This document shows, one piece after another, positions 1 through 10,970 of a DNA stretch of 64,000 bases; the stretch's first letter is position 1; every line of letters begins with the position of its first letter. Location of the stretch: the NCBI RefSeq assembly GCF_900496995.4, contig NC_044024.1, forward strand, positions 1,426,001 through 1,490,000, written 5' to 3'. Made by a program: the position numbers and the translations under genes. Below the pieces are notes generated by a model. The model worked only from the letters and a program-made list of their open reading frames with translations. It was not told the DNA's origin and made no database searches. Origin of the DNA: Aquila chrysaetos chrysaetos (lineage: Eukaryota > Chordata > Aves > Accipitriformes > Accipitridae).

Positions 1-1642
1 GTCTACTGCAATGTGACTCCTCCGTTCTGTAAATAATTTCCATTTTCATTTCTTAGCACCAGGGTGACACATGGAAGTGGAGATGTGAACTCAGCACACA
101 CACACATGCCTCCCCTGATTAGGACAACTTTTAAGTAGGTCAGAGCCTGGATTTAAGCTGCTTGACAGTTCCCCTATAAAACATACCTAGTTTAATGCCC
201 TGTATATTTTTTGTGATGTGAAATAGGAGCGGTTTATAGGGGCAATGTGGGGTAGCAGATGTTATTCCCATGCTGGGGGAGGGCAGCAGTGGGGAAAGTG
301 ACTGCTGTAAATGAACTGGTGATTAAGGTCATTAAAGAATCTTAACCCGAGGGCACTGGGGGACGGGAAGGGGATGGCCAGGCTCCACCAGCACTAACAA
401 GCCATGCTTGCCAGCCATTCCATCCCATCCCTGCGGTCACAGCTTCCCAAGAGTGCTGGAGGAGTCTCCACACACACCTCTGTTTAGGCAGCTTAGTGCC
501 GCCAGTGGGCATTATTTATATCACTATATTTATATCTTTCCTTAAATCTCCAGCTCCCGGAGTCCTGTGATTATAGGAGAAAGGTCACTTTTGGCCTTAG
601 CCTTTCCCTTTCTATTTTTTGGAGCTAAAATAGTAGGTCACCCATGTTTGTGGCTGGCAGAAAAACACATTTCGAAACAAGATCCCTACAGAACCAGACA
701 CCACAAGGCGAGCATAAGAGAAAGCACTCATATCAGTGGAAACTCATAACCACCTGGTGCTCCAAAGCCCGTCTCACAGTGCCCGCACGCTCGGTGTCGG
801 CAGTGCTGCATCACCACACAGCTTTGCCACGGCACCGCAGATGCTGCCCATGACCAGGAGGCCCCCAGGCCCCCCACCCTGCCAAGGAGGGGCCGATCGA
901 ACACCCACTGCCATGGCCTGAGTCATTTGGGGACCTGTGGGTCCCCCTCTGCAGCCCCACTCTTCTGGGTCAGAGATCACAGTAAAACCCCGGACCTCTG
1001 GCAATGGAAGCTGACCCTCCTCATCTTCCCTCTGGCCATCGGAGAAGTTTGGATGGGGACATCGTGGCAAAGACCTTCGGACCTGCAGCGACCCCCTGCA
1101 CCTCCGGGGCTCCCTCGGGCCACAGAGCACCCACGACCGAGGATGCTCGGCAAGGCTTTGCTGCCTGGAGAAGCTGCTGCCCTTACTGGGGCTCTCTTTT
1201 AGCAGCCCCCCCTCACCCTAGCTCACCTGGCATCCCCCAGCTCACCCCGCAGTGCCCCGTAGGCAGCTGCCTGGGGGCTTATCCGCCAGCCCCCGGCCCC
1301 CACTCCTCCCGCACACCTCCAGCCCCTCAGCGACACGCTTTCTGATGAGAAAGGAAAGAGGCACGATTTAAACCTGACCTCTCACCCCAAGCTGTGTCTG
1401 TAATCAGACGAGCAAACATTAATAGGCCGAGCCAGGCAGCGGAGCCCAAAGCCCAGATAAAACCCAGCCCCGACGACAATTCAATTTCCTTCCATGAGAT
1501 CAACTTGCAGCTTTAGCAAAGCCACTTGTGCGGTCGCTGGGCTGAAACAATCTGGGCTGGCAGGCACGGCCGCGCTGCCTTCGGCTGGCACCGCCTGAGA
1601 CGCTCCCGCACGGCAGCCCCCCCACCGACCCACACCTTCGTG
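1..1642. other. Intergenic DNA, no gene recognised
   Basis: Bases 1-600 are AT-richer and non-repetitive (TGTAAATAATTTCC, TTATTTATATCACTATATTT). From about 770 the sequence becomes GC-rich. No coding signal or repeat was identified. Confidence 0.45.
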
Positions 1643-1695
1643 GGGGCTGCCCACCACCCCAGCACCCTCCCGGGGGCTGCCCACCACCCCACAGC
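1643..1695. repeat. Direct repeat of about 20 bp
   Basis: GGGGGCTGCCCACCACCCC occurs twice, about 30 bp apart, in C-rich DNA. Confidence 0.7.
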
Positions 1696-2007
1696 ACCCC
1701 AGCACCCAGCACAGCCCAAGGACACTGATCTCATGCATCCCTTTGGACCAAGGGTCGGGAGCACATGCGACTTAGTGCCTTGCAGGAGAGGGCTTTTATT
1801 TCCAGGGAGGGCTTTTCCATGCACGTATAACCCAGGGAGGCTTGCGGGCTGCCGCGGGGAGGCCAGGCTTGCCCCCCTCCCCAGAGGACCCACGGGCATC
1901 ATCAGCCAGGCTGGCCAAGGTGGTGGGAGGGTTGCAGCATGCTCCTGGGGCTGGGACAGTCCTGCCTCCAGGCTGGCCATGCTGATCCCTCCACAGGCGT
2001 GAAACCT

Positions 2008-2059
2008 TCCTCCTCCTCCTCCTCCTCCTCCTCCTCCTCCTCCTTCTCCTTCTCCTCCT
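2008..2059. repeat. (TCC)12 microsatellite with TTCTCC extension
   Basis: Twelve pure TCC units at 2,008-2,043, then TTCTCC-type units to about 2,059. All pyrimidine on the plus strand and all purine on minus, so triplex-prone. Confidence 0.93.
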
Positions 2060-2186
2060 GCTCAGACCCGGTGTATGCGGGGAGGTGGGGAAGGCTGGAG
2101 ACTGAAGTGCAGGGGGGATGTGTTTTCCATTGCAAGCAGCAAATAATGTCCGCATGAAAGGCACGATGCTGGCTTTTGCTTTCTCT

Positions 2187-2188
<2 letters not shown>

Positions 2189-2222
<34 letters not shown>
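2189..2222. repeat. T34 homopolymer
   Basis: Thirty-four uninterrupted T on the plus strand. No retroposed sequence is recognised upstream on the minus strand that would make it a poly(A) tail. Confidence 0.92.
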
Positions 2223-2224
<2 letters not shown>

Positions 2225-2820
2225 TGCCTTTGCTAATCTTTGACCTAGATAGCAAGGAAACTTGACAGGAAAGGAGGGGGGCTGGCTGGCAGGGCTGGGG
2301 CGCAGGCCAGGGCTGAATCAGGCAGCCTCCTGCCAGGGCACGGTGTGGGGACAGCATGGGGGGTAGGGAGGGGCAGGCCCCAGAAACGGAGTCCTTCATG
2401 CGAGCAGTAACAGAAATTTTTGAGAAAAAGCAAATAAAAAAACCTATCAACCCAAATTCCTTGAAGAGCATTCAGATGATGGAGTCCATGTTTTATTGTT
2501 GTGTTATATCATTATAATGCCAAGTTTTCAGTGAGGTTTGGAGTTTCTTAATGTCTTTCTTTGTGTGTATACATTGTTGTAAGCACACATATATGTTGAC
2601 TTTCCTGTCGCATTTCCATGCAAGGGAGCGATGAGGGCAGGGAGGCAAACCTCCCTCCCAGGAGCCAAAACCCCACTTTAAGTCAGGGGCAGGAGACCGG
2701 AGCATCGCCCACCGCTCCTTTCCCAGCAGAGCCTCCCTCCCTGCACATCCAGTCCCCCATTGCCGGGCGGGAATTACTTTTATTACTGGCATACAAGCCC
2801 TACTAGACGCTTCCAGTTTA

Positions 2821-2883
2821 CAACCCGCTGCCACTGATTTCCAACCCACTGCCACCGATTTCCAACCCACTGTCACCAATTTG
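2821..2883. repeat. 21-bp tandem repeat, three units
   Basis: CAACCCGCTGCCACTGATTT, CAACCCACTGCCACCGATTT and CAACCCACTGTCACCAATTT head three units of 21 bp at 2,821, 2,842 and 2,863. A 21-bp period keeps any frame open, so the antisense open frame through it is not evidence of coding. Confidence 0.9.
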
Positions 2884-5800
2884 TTACCTATTTCTCTCGG
2901 TTGAGCACACACAGGGATCCTTTATTAAAAAAGCAAATCTGCAGAAGGAGGCTTTTACTTTAAACATGCACCTCAATGACCACAGAAAGACCAAATGTAA
3001 AAACAATCATCTAAAGTCTCAGTCCTGCATCTCCTGCATTGGCACTCGCTGGCTTTACTCAGAGATCACAAACTCCCTTGTGTGCTGCATGCACAACTCC
3101 AGCAATCCCAGTCTCAGGGAAAAGATTAGCTCTTAATTCCCTGAAGCCAAATCAGGACACGACACAGCCCATATTGTTCCAATTTACACCTCCTTATGAG
3201 TTTCCTCAGCTCCCTTTATAGTCTCAGTCTCTGTGCTGTGAATCTTCCCCATTTCCAGTCGCTCCGGTCTGGGGGCCCAGCAGCCCTGGGGTCCCACGGC
3301 CCCCTGCCCCGCGGTGGGCGGCCGCTCCGGAGCCCGACGGCTTTCCCTCCATGGGCTGCACGGACAGGACCCCCCAACAGCTCCCGGCCACCTCCTGCCC
3401 GCAGCCTGCCCCGGGCTGCTCCCGTCCCCTTGCACAAGGACCTGGGCAGAGCTAACCACCATGCACCAGCAGGCAGCGGTGCGGGACCCGGTGCCCCTCG
3501 GGCATCTCTCCGCGGTTCGGCACCCAGAGCCCTGCAGCTGAGCTGAGTTCAGAAGTGCCTTGGCTAAGAGCTGGGGTTTCAGCCTCACACTGGGTGCTCG
3601 GTGCTGGATATCATAGCTTCAGGCACGGAGGGTTTTTCTCCTAAGACGTTACAGGTTGTTGTTATTCTGATTTGGAGGATTTTTAAATTTTTTTTTAAAT
3701 TGGAACATGAGGATCTGATGAGCAAGACAGCAGCCTCAAATAACCTCTAGCTTGGCGGGAAGGCAAGTCCCAGCTGTTTGGGATAAACACAAGCTATTAG
3801 GAAGCTGCCCTTTCCCAAGCCCAAAGCAGGGATGCTCTGGGAGGGGATGCAGCGATGGCAGGAGGGCAGCTGTCCTGCTGCAGGATAGGGAGCCCTGAGC
3901 ACCCGTCTTTGCTCTCACACCATTTTCCTACCTCCGTAGCCATCAGCGGGTGAGGTCTCCGCTTCCCTGCGCTTCCACGGTCCCCAGACACGGCAGTTGC
4001 ACTGCCATGGGTGCTCCCTGCTTGGAGGGAGGTGCAGCCCCAGCACCAGCGCTCCGCACTGGGGACTCTCCCAGCCAAACCAGCAAAACCCACAGGCCAC
4101 ACGTGCAGGAGTGCCAAAATCTCCTCTTTGTGAGAGGCAATTTATTCTCACATTCAATCCGCTGGCTTAAGGGATCTGATCTGGTATTTTCTGCTGTTAA
4201 ACAATGGCTCCCGCAATGCGATGAGAACAGAGAAATGCAGAAAAAGTTAGGCGGCTTTGGTAAGCCTGGCATGGGAGGCCAAGGGCTGTGCTGGGGGCAG
4301 AGCACCAGCCCTGGGCAGAGCCCTGGGTGCCCCTCGCGAGGGAGAAGCTGGTGGTCTCTAGGGCAGCAACAGCGGGTCCGAACCCAGGCACAGGCTCCGC
4401 TCCCCACAGTGCTGCCGCAGATGCCAGGTCCCCATGGGATGATTTTTTCCCCATGTCCTTTCTCTCCCCCCAGGGAAGGTCTGGCTCTCCCCTTCATTGC
4501 TGGCAGAAGAGGATTTTATCCTCCCCAGGTCCTCAGAGAGCCACCGGCTGCTTCTTCCCGCAGCTACGGTGCCCTGGCCAAGGCTGTCAGCAAAGCCTGG
4601 GGCTTGATGTGGCCGTGGTGGGGTTTCACCCTCTCTGGTGCATGAAGGAGTTAACGCGCTGAAAACCCCACATCCTCCTCAGAGGGTTTTCCAGGGACGT
4701 GGACCAAATCCTATTACAGCAACACTTACCTGGGGAGCTGTGGGGAGGGCAGCCATGCAGCAAACCTCAGTGGTTTGCTACTTGATTTGTTCCCCAGGAG
4801 CAGAGAGCTGATGGCGGAGCAGCCCAAGAGCAGCTGCAGAAAACCCTTGCAGCCCGGGAGCTGCTTTTCTGCTCTAAATACCGTAACGGGGGCCTTGGAG
4901 ATGGCACCTCTGAGAGCACATTCCTCCCCTTGAGCCAGGATGCTGCGGAGAGCGAGGAGCTACCGCTTGTCGTACTCACGACCACCCTTCTGCCTTAATT
5001 TTGGAGGGCTCTGGACCATCAAATTCACGGTTCAGGCTGGCACCCTGCAGCTGCCGGCGTGCTCAAGGCACAGCCAGACTCATCGGGGAGCCACATCTCA
5101 CCCCAGCCAAGCAGAGAGGAGAGAAAAAAAAGGTAAAACGAAGAAAAATGAGACGAATTTCCCCGAGCAGAGGAAGGGGAAGGCGAAAGCAGCCATTTGC
5201 CACATCCACAACCCGGAGAGAGCGGCCGACGGCCGGCACGTGGCAAAGCACCTCGGCCAGGATGCGTCTGCTCGGCTGTCGGAGCGCGGGACAGGGAGGG
5301 TTTGTTTTGTGCAGGCTAATAGAGACCTAGCGGGATAATTGGCATGAGCGGAGGAATGACACAGCCCTCTTCCGGAGAAAGGAGCCCTCCTAATGGGAGC
5401 CAGGTGGCAATGCCCCCCCAGCCCTGACCCCGGGTCTCTCCGGAGCGAAGCTGCGAGCACGACCCTGTCTGCGGGATGAAAGCAGCCGTCCCTCGCCCCC
5501 ACGTCACCCAGCGAGTGCAAACAGGTGTGGGATCGCTCCGTCCCATCCGAGCGCACGCTCCCTCCGGGCCGGGCTCTGGCACAAGGAGCAGCTGTGTCCC
5601 CAGGCCATGGCACGTTTCCTAACGGACTGCAGGACGGAGCAAAATTGCCAGCGGGTCACAGCCGGAGAGCGGCTGAACGGCTCTGCTGGAATGTCAAGGA
5701 CGGAGGGGACAGATGGTCTGTGTCCGTCAGGGAACGGAGCGGTCCTTGGCCCTTTCCCCCCCCAGCGCTGCCTGCAGGGATTTGCTTTCTGCTCCGGGGC

Positions 5801-8319
5801 AGCTGCCGGGGAGCGGCAGGCGACGGGATGCGGGGACGAGCCGCCCGCCGTGGCCGTTGCCACCTCCTCCCTGGTGCCAGCCACGGCCAGCCGTGCAGCA
5901 TCCCAAACCGCTGCAACCAGCGGGTTCTTTTGTTCGGGAAGGAGGGGTCTTGGGATCAGGCTCGCTGTCTGGAGAGCAGGGCCAACCCCACCGGCGAGGC
6001 TGCTCGGGAGCTCCCTCCCGGCACCGAAGCCCGTGAGATGGCACCAAAGCAGATCCCATTCCACTCCCTGGCCCTGGGAACAGTGGGTGACTGGAAAGAG
6101 CTTTTTTTTTAACCACTGTTTCTGGAGGTACAGTGATCCAAGAATAGAGTTTATGCATAAAATTGGACTCCTCAGTCAGGGTATATAACACCAGCACAGC
6201 AACCGGCCCCATAAATCATGCCTCATAAATCTCCGATAATGCATAACCTGCGTGCTGGCTGCAGATCAGCTCCAGGTAACTGGGCTCAGAGAGGAACCAA
6301 ACTTGGCAGCAAGGTGGAAATCAGAGACGGTTGGACCTATCCAGGCCACCCCTCTGCCCCAGCACGCCCGGCCCGGCAGCGTCCCAGCCTCCGCGCTGCT
6401 CTCCTCTGAGCTACCCCAACCGCAGATTTCGGGGAGGGGGACAGCGGAGGGGGTGAACAGACCACACACTGCATGGTCTCAGGCTGCCGAGGCCAGCGAG
6501 CCCCCAAAAGCACCACCACTTGCCCCTGATGCCCATGAAGTAACTGGGAATTTCCAATCGCATCTCTCTCCTCTTTCTCTCGTCCCTGCAGATTTTAATT
6601 CCAGCCTGGCCGCCTTCAGCAGAAACCCGTTTGGACCTCATCCTCCTGAAGTCCTGCGGACTCTCATCTGGAGGTAGACATCACCATCCCTCCTGGCTCC
6701 ACGCAAGACTTTTTCCCCACATGCTTCAAAACAGCCATTGTTTCTCAGTGACCGGTCAACCCAACAGCCGGGTAGACGAAGGCCAGGAGGAGTCTGATAG
6801 AGGGTCGTGTTTTATTATGTCCAGGCGCTGCCTGGAAAAGCTGGGGGGACAGGATGGTCTCCCCCGGGCAGGCAGGCAGCTCCTGGCTCTGGGAGGGGAA
6901 GCAGCTGGCAGTAGCTGGTGGGGTGGTGGGGCTGCCTGCAGATACGGTGCCGCAAGAAATGGGGCGGTGGTAAGAGGCACATTTCTAGGTAGAAAAGGTA
7001 TGTTTATAGTCCTCCATCCAGGACCACCGTTCCTGGCAGGTGAGCAACAGAGCCCTGCGTCAAGGGAGTCTTTGGATGTTTGGTTAAAGCATCCAAATGC
7101 AGCAGTTTTCATCCAAAGCTTCTCCTAAGTCCATTTAATCTTTCCAGCTGAGCTGGAAAACTTGTGAGATTCCCATTACACCGGATTCCCATGAGTATAC
7201 TCTCCTTCACAGGCATTTCCAGTTCTGATCATGCTGCCGCGCTGCCTACTGCTCAGAAAATAAAGGAGCCAGGTTACCCCCTCCATTTGGAAAAACCAAG
7301 ACTCCTCTCTCCTCTGCTCGTCTTAGGGGTATAAAAAGAGCGTCTCTCCTTGGATGCACCTTCCCCCGTGGTCCGGTGCCACGCACAGGCAGGTTTCCTG
7401 CCAGGATCTGCCCAGAGCTGCTCCGACAGACCCGCGCGAGGCGTGCAGCATGGGGAGGATTTGCATAAGCACCAGTTGTTATTTATGCTCGGTTCTCGGT
7501 AGCTCAGCAGAGCACTCGCGCTTCCCAGCCCAAAGTGCTCTCCCTCGCACAGCAGCACGAGGGAGGGCATCATCATTTTCCAGCCCGAGCTGCTTAACGT
7601 ACCCCTCTGAAAAATGAATGTACCTCTCACTCCCTGCGATAGATGGGAGCTGGTTATCAGTTCCTCTCGGTGGAGCACATCATGCCCAAATCAAGCCTAA
7701 CATCCCACCAGCTGTAATGAGAAGGAGGAGGACCCCAGATGTTTCCCTGGGGCATGTGAGCGGCCCCCCCCACAGCCGTGCGGGGGCAGAAGCCGGCCCC
7801 AGCCCCAGCATCTCCATCGGGTAAGAGGAATCATCCCTAAACAGCCATGTAATGCCAGGCGAAGGCTGTCACCGGCCCAGGTGTACCTGGCAGCTGGAGA
7901 GCGGAGCTCACGGCACCAAAAGCCTCGATGGAATTTTCTTGCCCTGCTGCCGTGCATGTATTTGTTGTTTTTTATAATATGAGGTTAGACTGTTTCCATC
8001 CTGCCTTCCAAAAAAAATCACATTAGCATCGGTCACGTCGCAGCAGGGATAAGCAGAGCGGCACGGCCTGCGAGCGGCTCAACGGGAGCTTCCCAAAGCC
8101 GCAGCACCTGCAAGCAGGCAGCGCGGCTGCACGGGCAGGGCTGCCGGCACCGCCTCCGGCACGGCCCCAGCCACGGCACTGCTCCTCCAGGCCCCGGGGC
8201 GGAGGGCTTGTGCCAGCCGGGCATCATTTTAGATGCAACGCGGTGCAGGCAGCATGGCAAACACGCTACGATGGGAACCTGCCACCCCGGGGTGCACCGG
8301 CAGCACCGGAGGAGGCGTT

Positions 8320-8530
8320 TTTTATTCTTCCGTCATGCAAATAAATGGACACTGGGAGTGCAAAAATTGTAGCTCCTTTGCCAGATGTGCCCCATTGCTG
8401 TTATCATGGAATATTAATCAGAAAGGCCTGTGTGTAATTTTGGAGTTTTGATTAGAGAAATCTCCCTTACAATAATAATCACGCTGGGGCCTGTATAAAT
8501 ACCAACGGCTCCAGGTTTGTTGGCTGGATA
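8320..8530. promoter_or_regulatory. AT-rich block with perfect POU octamer
   Basis: ATGCAAAT at 8,335-8,342 is a perfect Oct/POU octamer. Within the next 150 bp come GGAATATTAATCAG, TTTTGATTAGAG (TCF- or homeodomain-like) and CAATAATAATCACG. Confidence 0.32.
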
Positions 8531-8754
8531 AAGTGGCATGTTGATTGCTCGGCTCGCCTGTTCATCAATCATTCCGCGTTGCCCCCACGTTAGCCGTCCT
8601 CCTGGAAAGCCCCCTTCTCCCCAGCTCCCCCGGTGCCTGTCCTTTCATTAATAGCCGCCTTCCTCCTCCCCTTCCACCTCCGTCCTCGCCGCCGTCCCCT
8701 GCGCTCGCTCTCGGCCCCCTTCCTCCTCGCCTGCTCCCTGATCCCTGCATTCAT

Positions 8755-8945
8755 CTCAGATTATATAAAGTTTGGCTGCCTTGAGTAAAATAAATTGCAG
8801 GCTTTTGAAGGGCTGGGGCTCTGTATATTTTTACGGTTAATGAATCTTCCTGTTTGAGTTTGGAAGATGGGAACTTTGCTTTCCAGCTGCCATGTGCAGC
8901 TCTGGCCAATTAAATCAATGGGGGCTGGAAATATCACACCGGCGT
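8755..8945. promoter_or_regulatory. AT-rich block, candidate regulatory element
   Basis: ATTATATAAAGTTTGG, TTACGGTTAATGAATC and GGCCAATTAAATCAATGG within 190 bp. It follows a pyrimidine-rich stretch at 8,590-8,755 and has no coding frame. Confidence 0.25.
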
Positions 8946-9429
8946 GGGAGAGCATCGGGTGGGAGAGCATCGGGTGCATCCTCTGACTCCCTCCCCACCG
9001 GCCCTTTGACAGGCAACCCCCCACCAGCACTGCCCAGCCCGGAGCCGCATCAGCCCATCGCCCTGAGTTGCACCAGGATAAAATAAGATCAGCCAACAAA
9101 GGAGGTGGGGAAGCGGGGAGAACAGCACCATTCGTGCTGCTTGTGGCCACGGTGATGCTACCCGGGTGGGCAGCCACCCAGGACGCTCTGCATGGGCTGC
9201 AGCGGGTCCTACTGTGCAGCTGCTGACTTGACACTGGTTGAGCAAAACCTACTTTTTTTCACTCATCCAAAGCCCTGCAGAGGAAGCATGCAGCCTGCCC
9301 CAGCCCTCGGGGCCACGAGGGAGAAGTTTTGCCAGTAGGAAAAGTGAGCTCTGGGCGAATAACTGGCAGCGAGTCGTATGTGTGCTGGGTTTTTCTTTCT
9401 TGTCCTCTCCGAGCCGCCTATGGGCAAAC

Positions 9430-9590
9430 TGTTACAGTCCCTAATTTATTCATCATTGCAACTGATTCATCATCTACTTTTTATGTCTGGTTTCTTGGCC
9501 TGTAGATTATCCGCCAGCAGTTTGTTGAGCATATTTGACATGTGAAACTCAAGCTGTGTTTACTTGTAGTTCATGTACCATGGCGTTTGG
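9430..9590. promoter_or_regulatory. AT-rich block with FOX-like site
   Basis: CCTAATTTATTCATCATTGC, CTGATTCATCATC and a forkhead-type TGTTTAC at about 9,557-9,563 lie in complex non-repetitive sequence between GC-rich flanks. Confidence 0.28.
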
Positions 9591-10929
9591 ATTGGCCGCC
9601 TGCCATCAGCCACGTGGTGCCTGCGCCGTGCCCGGGTTGGTGGAGCGCGGCTCGGCGAGGATGCTCGCACCAGCTCAGCCTTTCCCCGGCTGCAGATATT
9701 TCCCGCTGTTGGTAGCACTTGCCTCGCTCCTCCCGGCTCTCCTCTGAGTCAGGCAGCGAGCGAGGAAACCATATTTCTGTGAACGTTCAAATGCATGAAA
9801 TCCCATAAAACCTGGGGGCAGTGCTGGAAGAGGAGCCGGGGAGGACTTGCCAACCCCGCACACTGGAACAACTTTCTTCCTCCAAATTTTCCGAGCTATA
9901 CTGAGCACAAGGGAGTCTCCGAACGTGAATTTCCACTCTCACTGCATATCCATGACCTCAAGTAAAATAAAGGAAACCTTTCCCAGTGCTGGGTCCCAAG
10001 AAGAGCCGGAGGGGTGCCTTGCCCTGGTTGTGAACCCATAAGTGAATCAATGGCAGGGGAGAGCGGGCGGACTCCAGCCCTCGCCATGCGGCACGAGGCT
10101 GACCCAGACAGGGGAAGGCAGCTCGGTCTCCTGCGATCGGTGGTGTCACACCCTTACGACAATAACCCCATTAACGTGTGCGCACATCAGAGACATGCAC
10201 GCGCCGAGGGAGAAGCGAAAAAAAAAAAGAGCCCTTTCTGTCTGATAGGCTTCAAAAATATGTATTTGATTTTCAGATGTTAAGCTAGAATTGCATCCAG
10301 ATGGACTCGGGGTCACACTCCCTGACACTGGCTTCCCATTACACTGATATTGAATGCAGATATGTTTTATATAGATAGCTTACAAATATAGCACAGTGTT
10401 GTTTCGGGTGAGTTTTTTTAAGCCATTTCCCCCGCCGGTCCCTGTGGTGCTGCGATTCCCATGTCTCCGGTGTCTTGTCGCTGCAGGCTCGGGGTTCCCG
10501 GCTGGCCCCGAATCTGTCCCACTAGGACAAGGGCGTTTGGGAACAATTCCCTCCACCTCCCAGCACCACGGCAGCTCTCGTGGTCTGGCTGTTTTCAGCC
10601 CCGGGTATATTCCCCTCCATCATCGCCGGAGATGGGACGCAATTTTCGGAGGCGAAGCAAACTTGCCCAGCCGCCGGCATCATCCACCCATCGTCCTGAA
10701 CAACAAACAAATGCGAGCAAAACCAAAGCGGGATAAAAAGCAGCATTTAATAATATGGCAAGATTTGTGGGGCTTAATGTATAGTAGTAAATGTGGCAAT
10801 AAAAATATACAGCTATTAATTGTGTCATTCCGGCACTGAGGGCCTCAGGCGATTTCAAGCCTTGCTCTTCTCTTTTATGGTGTCACCATGATCTGTTGAT
10901 GGAATCACTGCCACGTTGTAATAGGAATA

Positions 10930-10970
10930 GTCATAATAATAATAATAACAACACTAACAATAATAATATA
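10930..10970. repeat. (ATA)n/(AAC)n microsatellite
   Basis: Five pure ATA units at 10,933-10,947 followed by AAC and AAT variants. Confidence 0.85.

Larger units (their letters stand above)
2884..10929. other. Intergenic DNA outside the marked blocks, no gene recognised
   Basis: Alternating GC-rich DNA and AT-rich islets (3,640-3,720; 4,130-4,215; 6,100-6,250; 7,090-7,270; 10,250-10,410; 10,730-10,860). A strong TATA-like TATAAAAAG lies at about 7,330-7,338. Tandem phrase GGGAGAGCATCGGGT occurs twice at about 8,946-8,975. No exon-like segment with a protein match was seen. Confidence 0.45.

Noticed and set aside
2008..2059. Poly-Ser/Glu coding repeat
   Set aside because: The runs of Ser, Arg or Glu in translations here come from the (TCC)n microsatellite and adjoining T-run, not from a conserved protein.
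2821..2883. CRISPR-like array
   Set aside because: The units are contiguous without spacers, and the DNA is vertebrate.
7320..7345. TATAAAAAG promoter at 7,330
   Set aside because: No conserved frame, splice donor or GC-box arrangement follows. It is one of several TATA words expected by chance in 64 kb.
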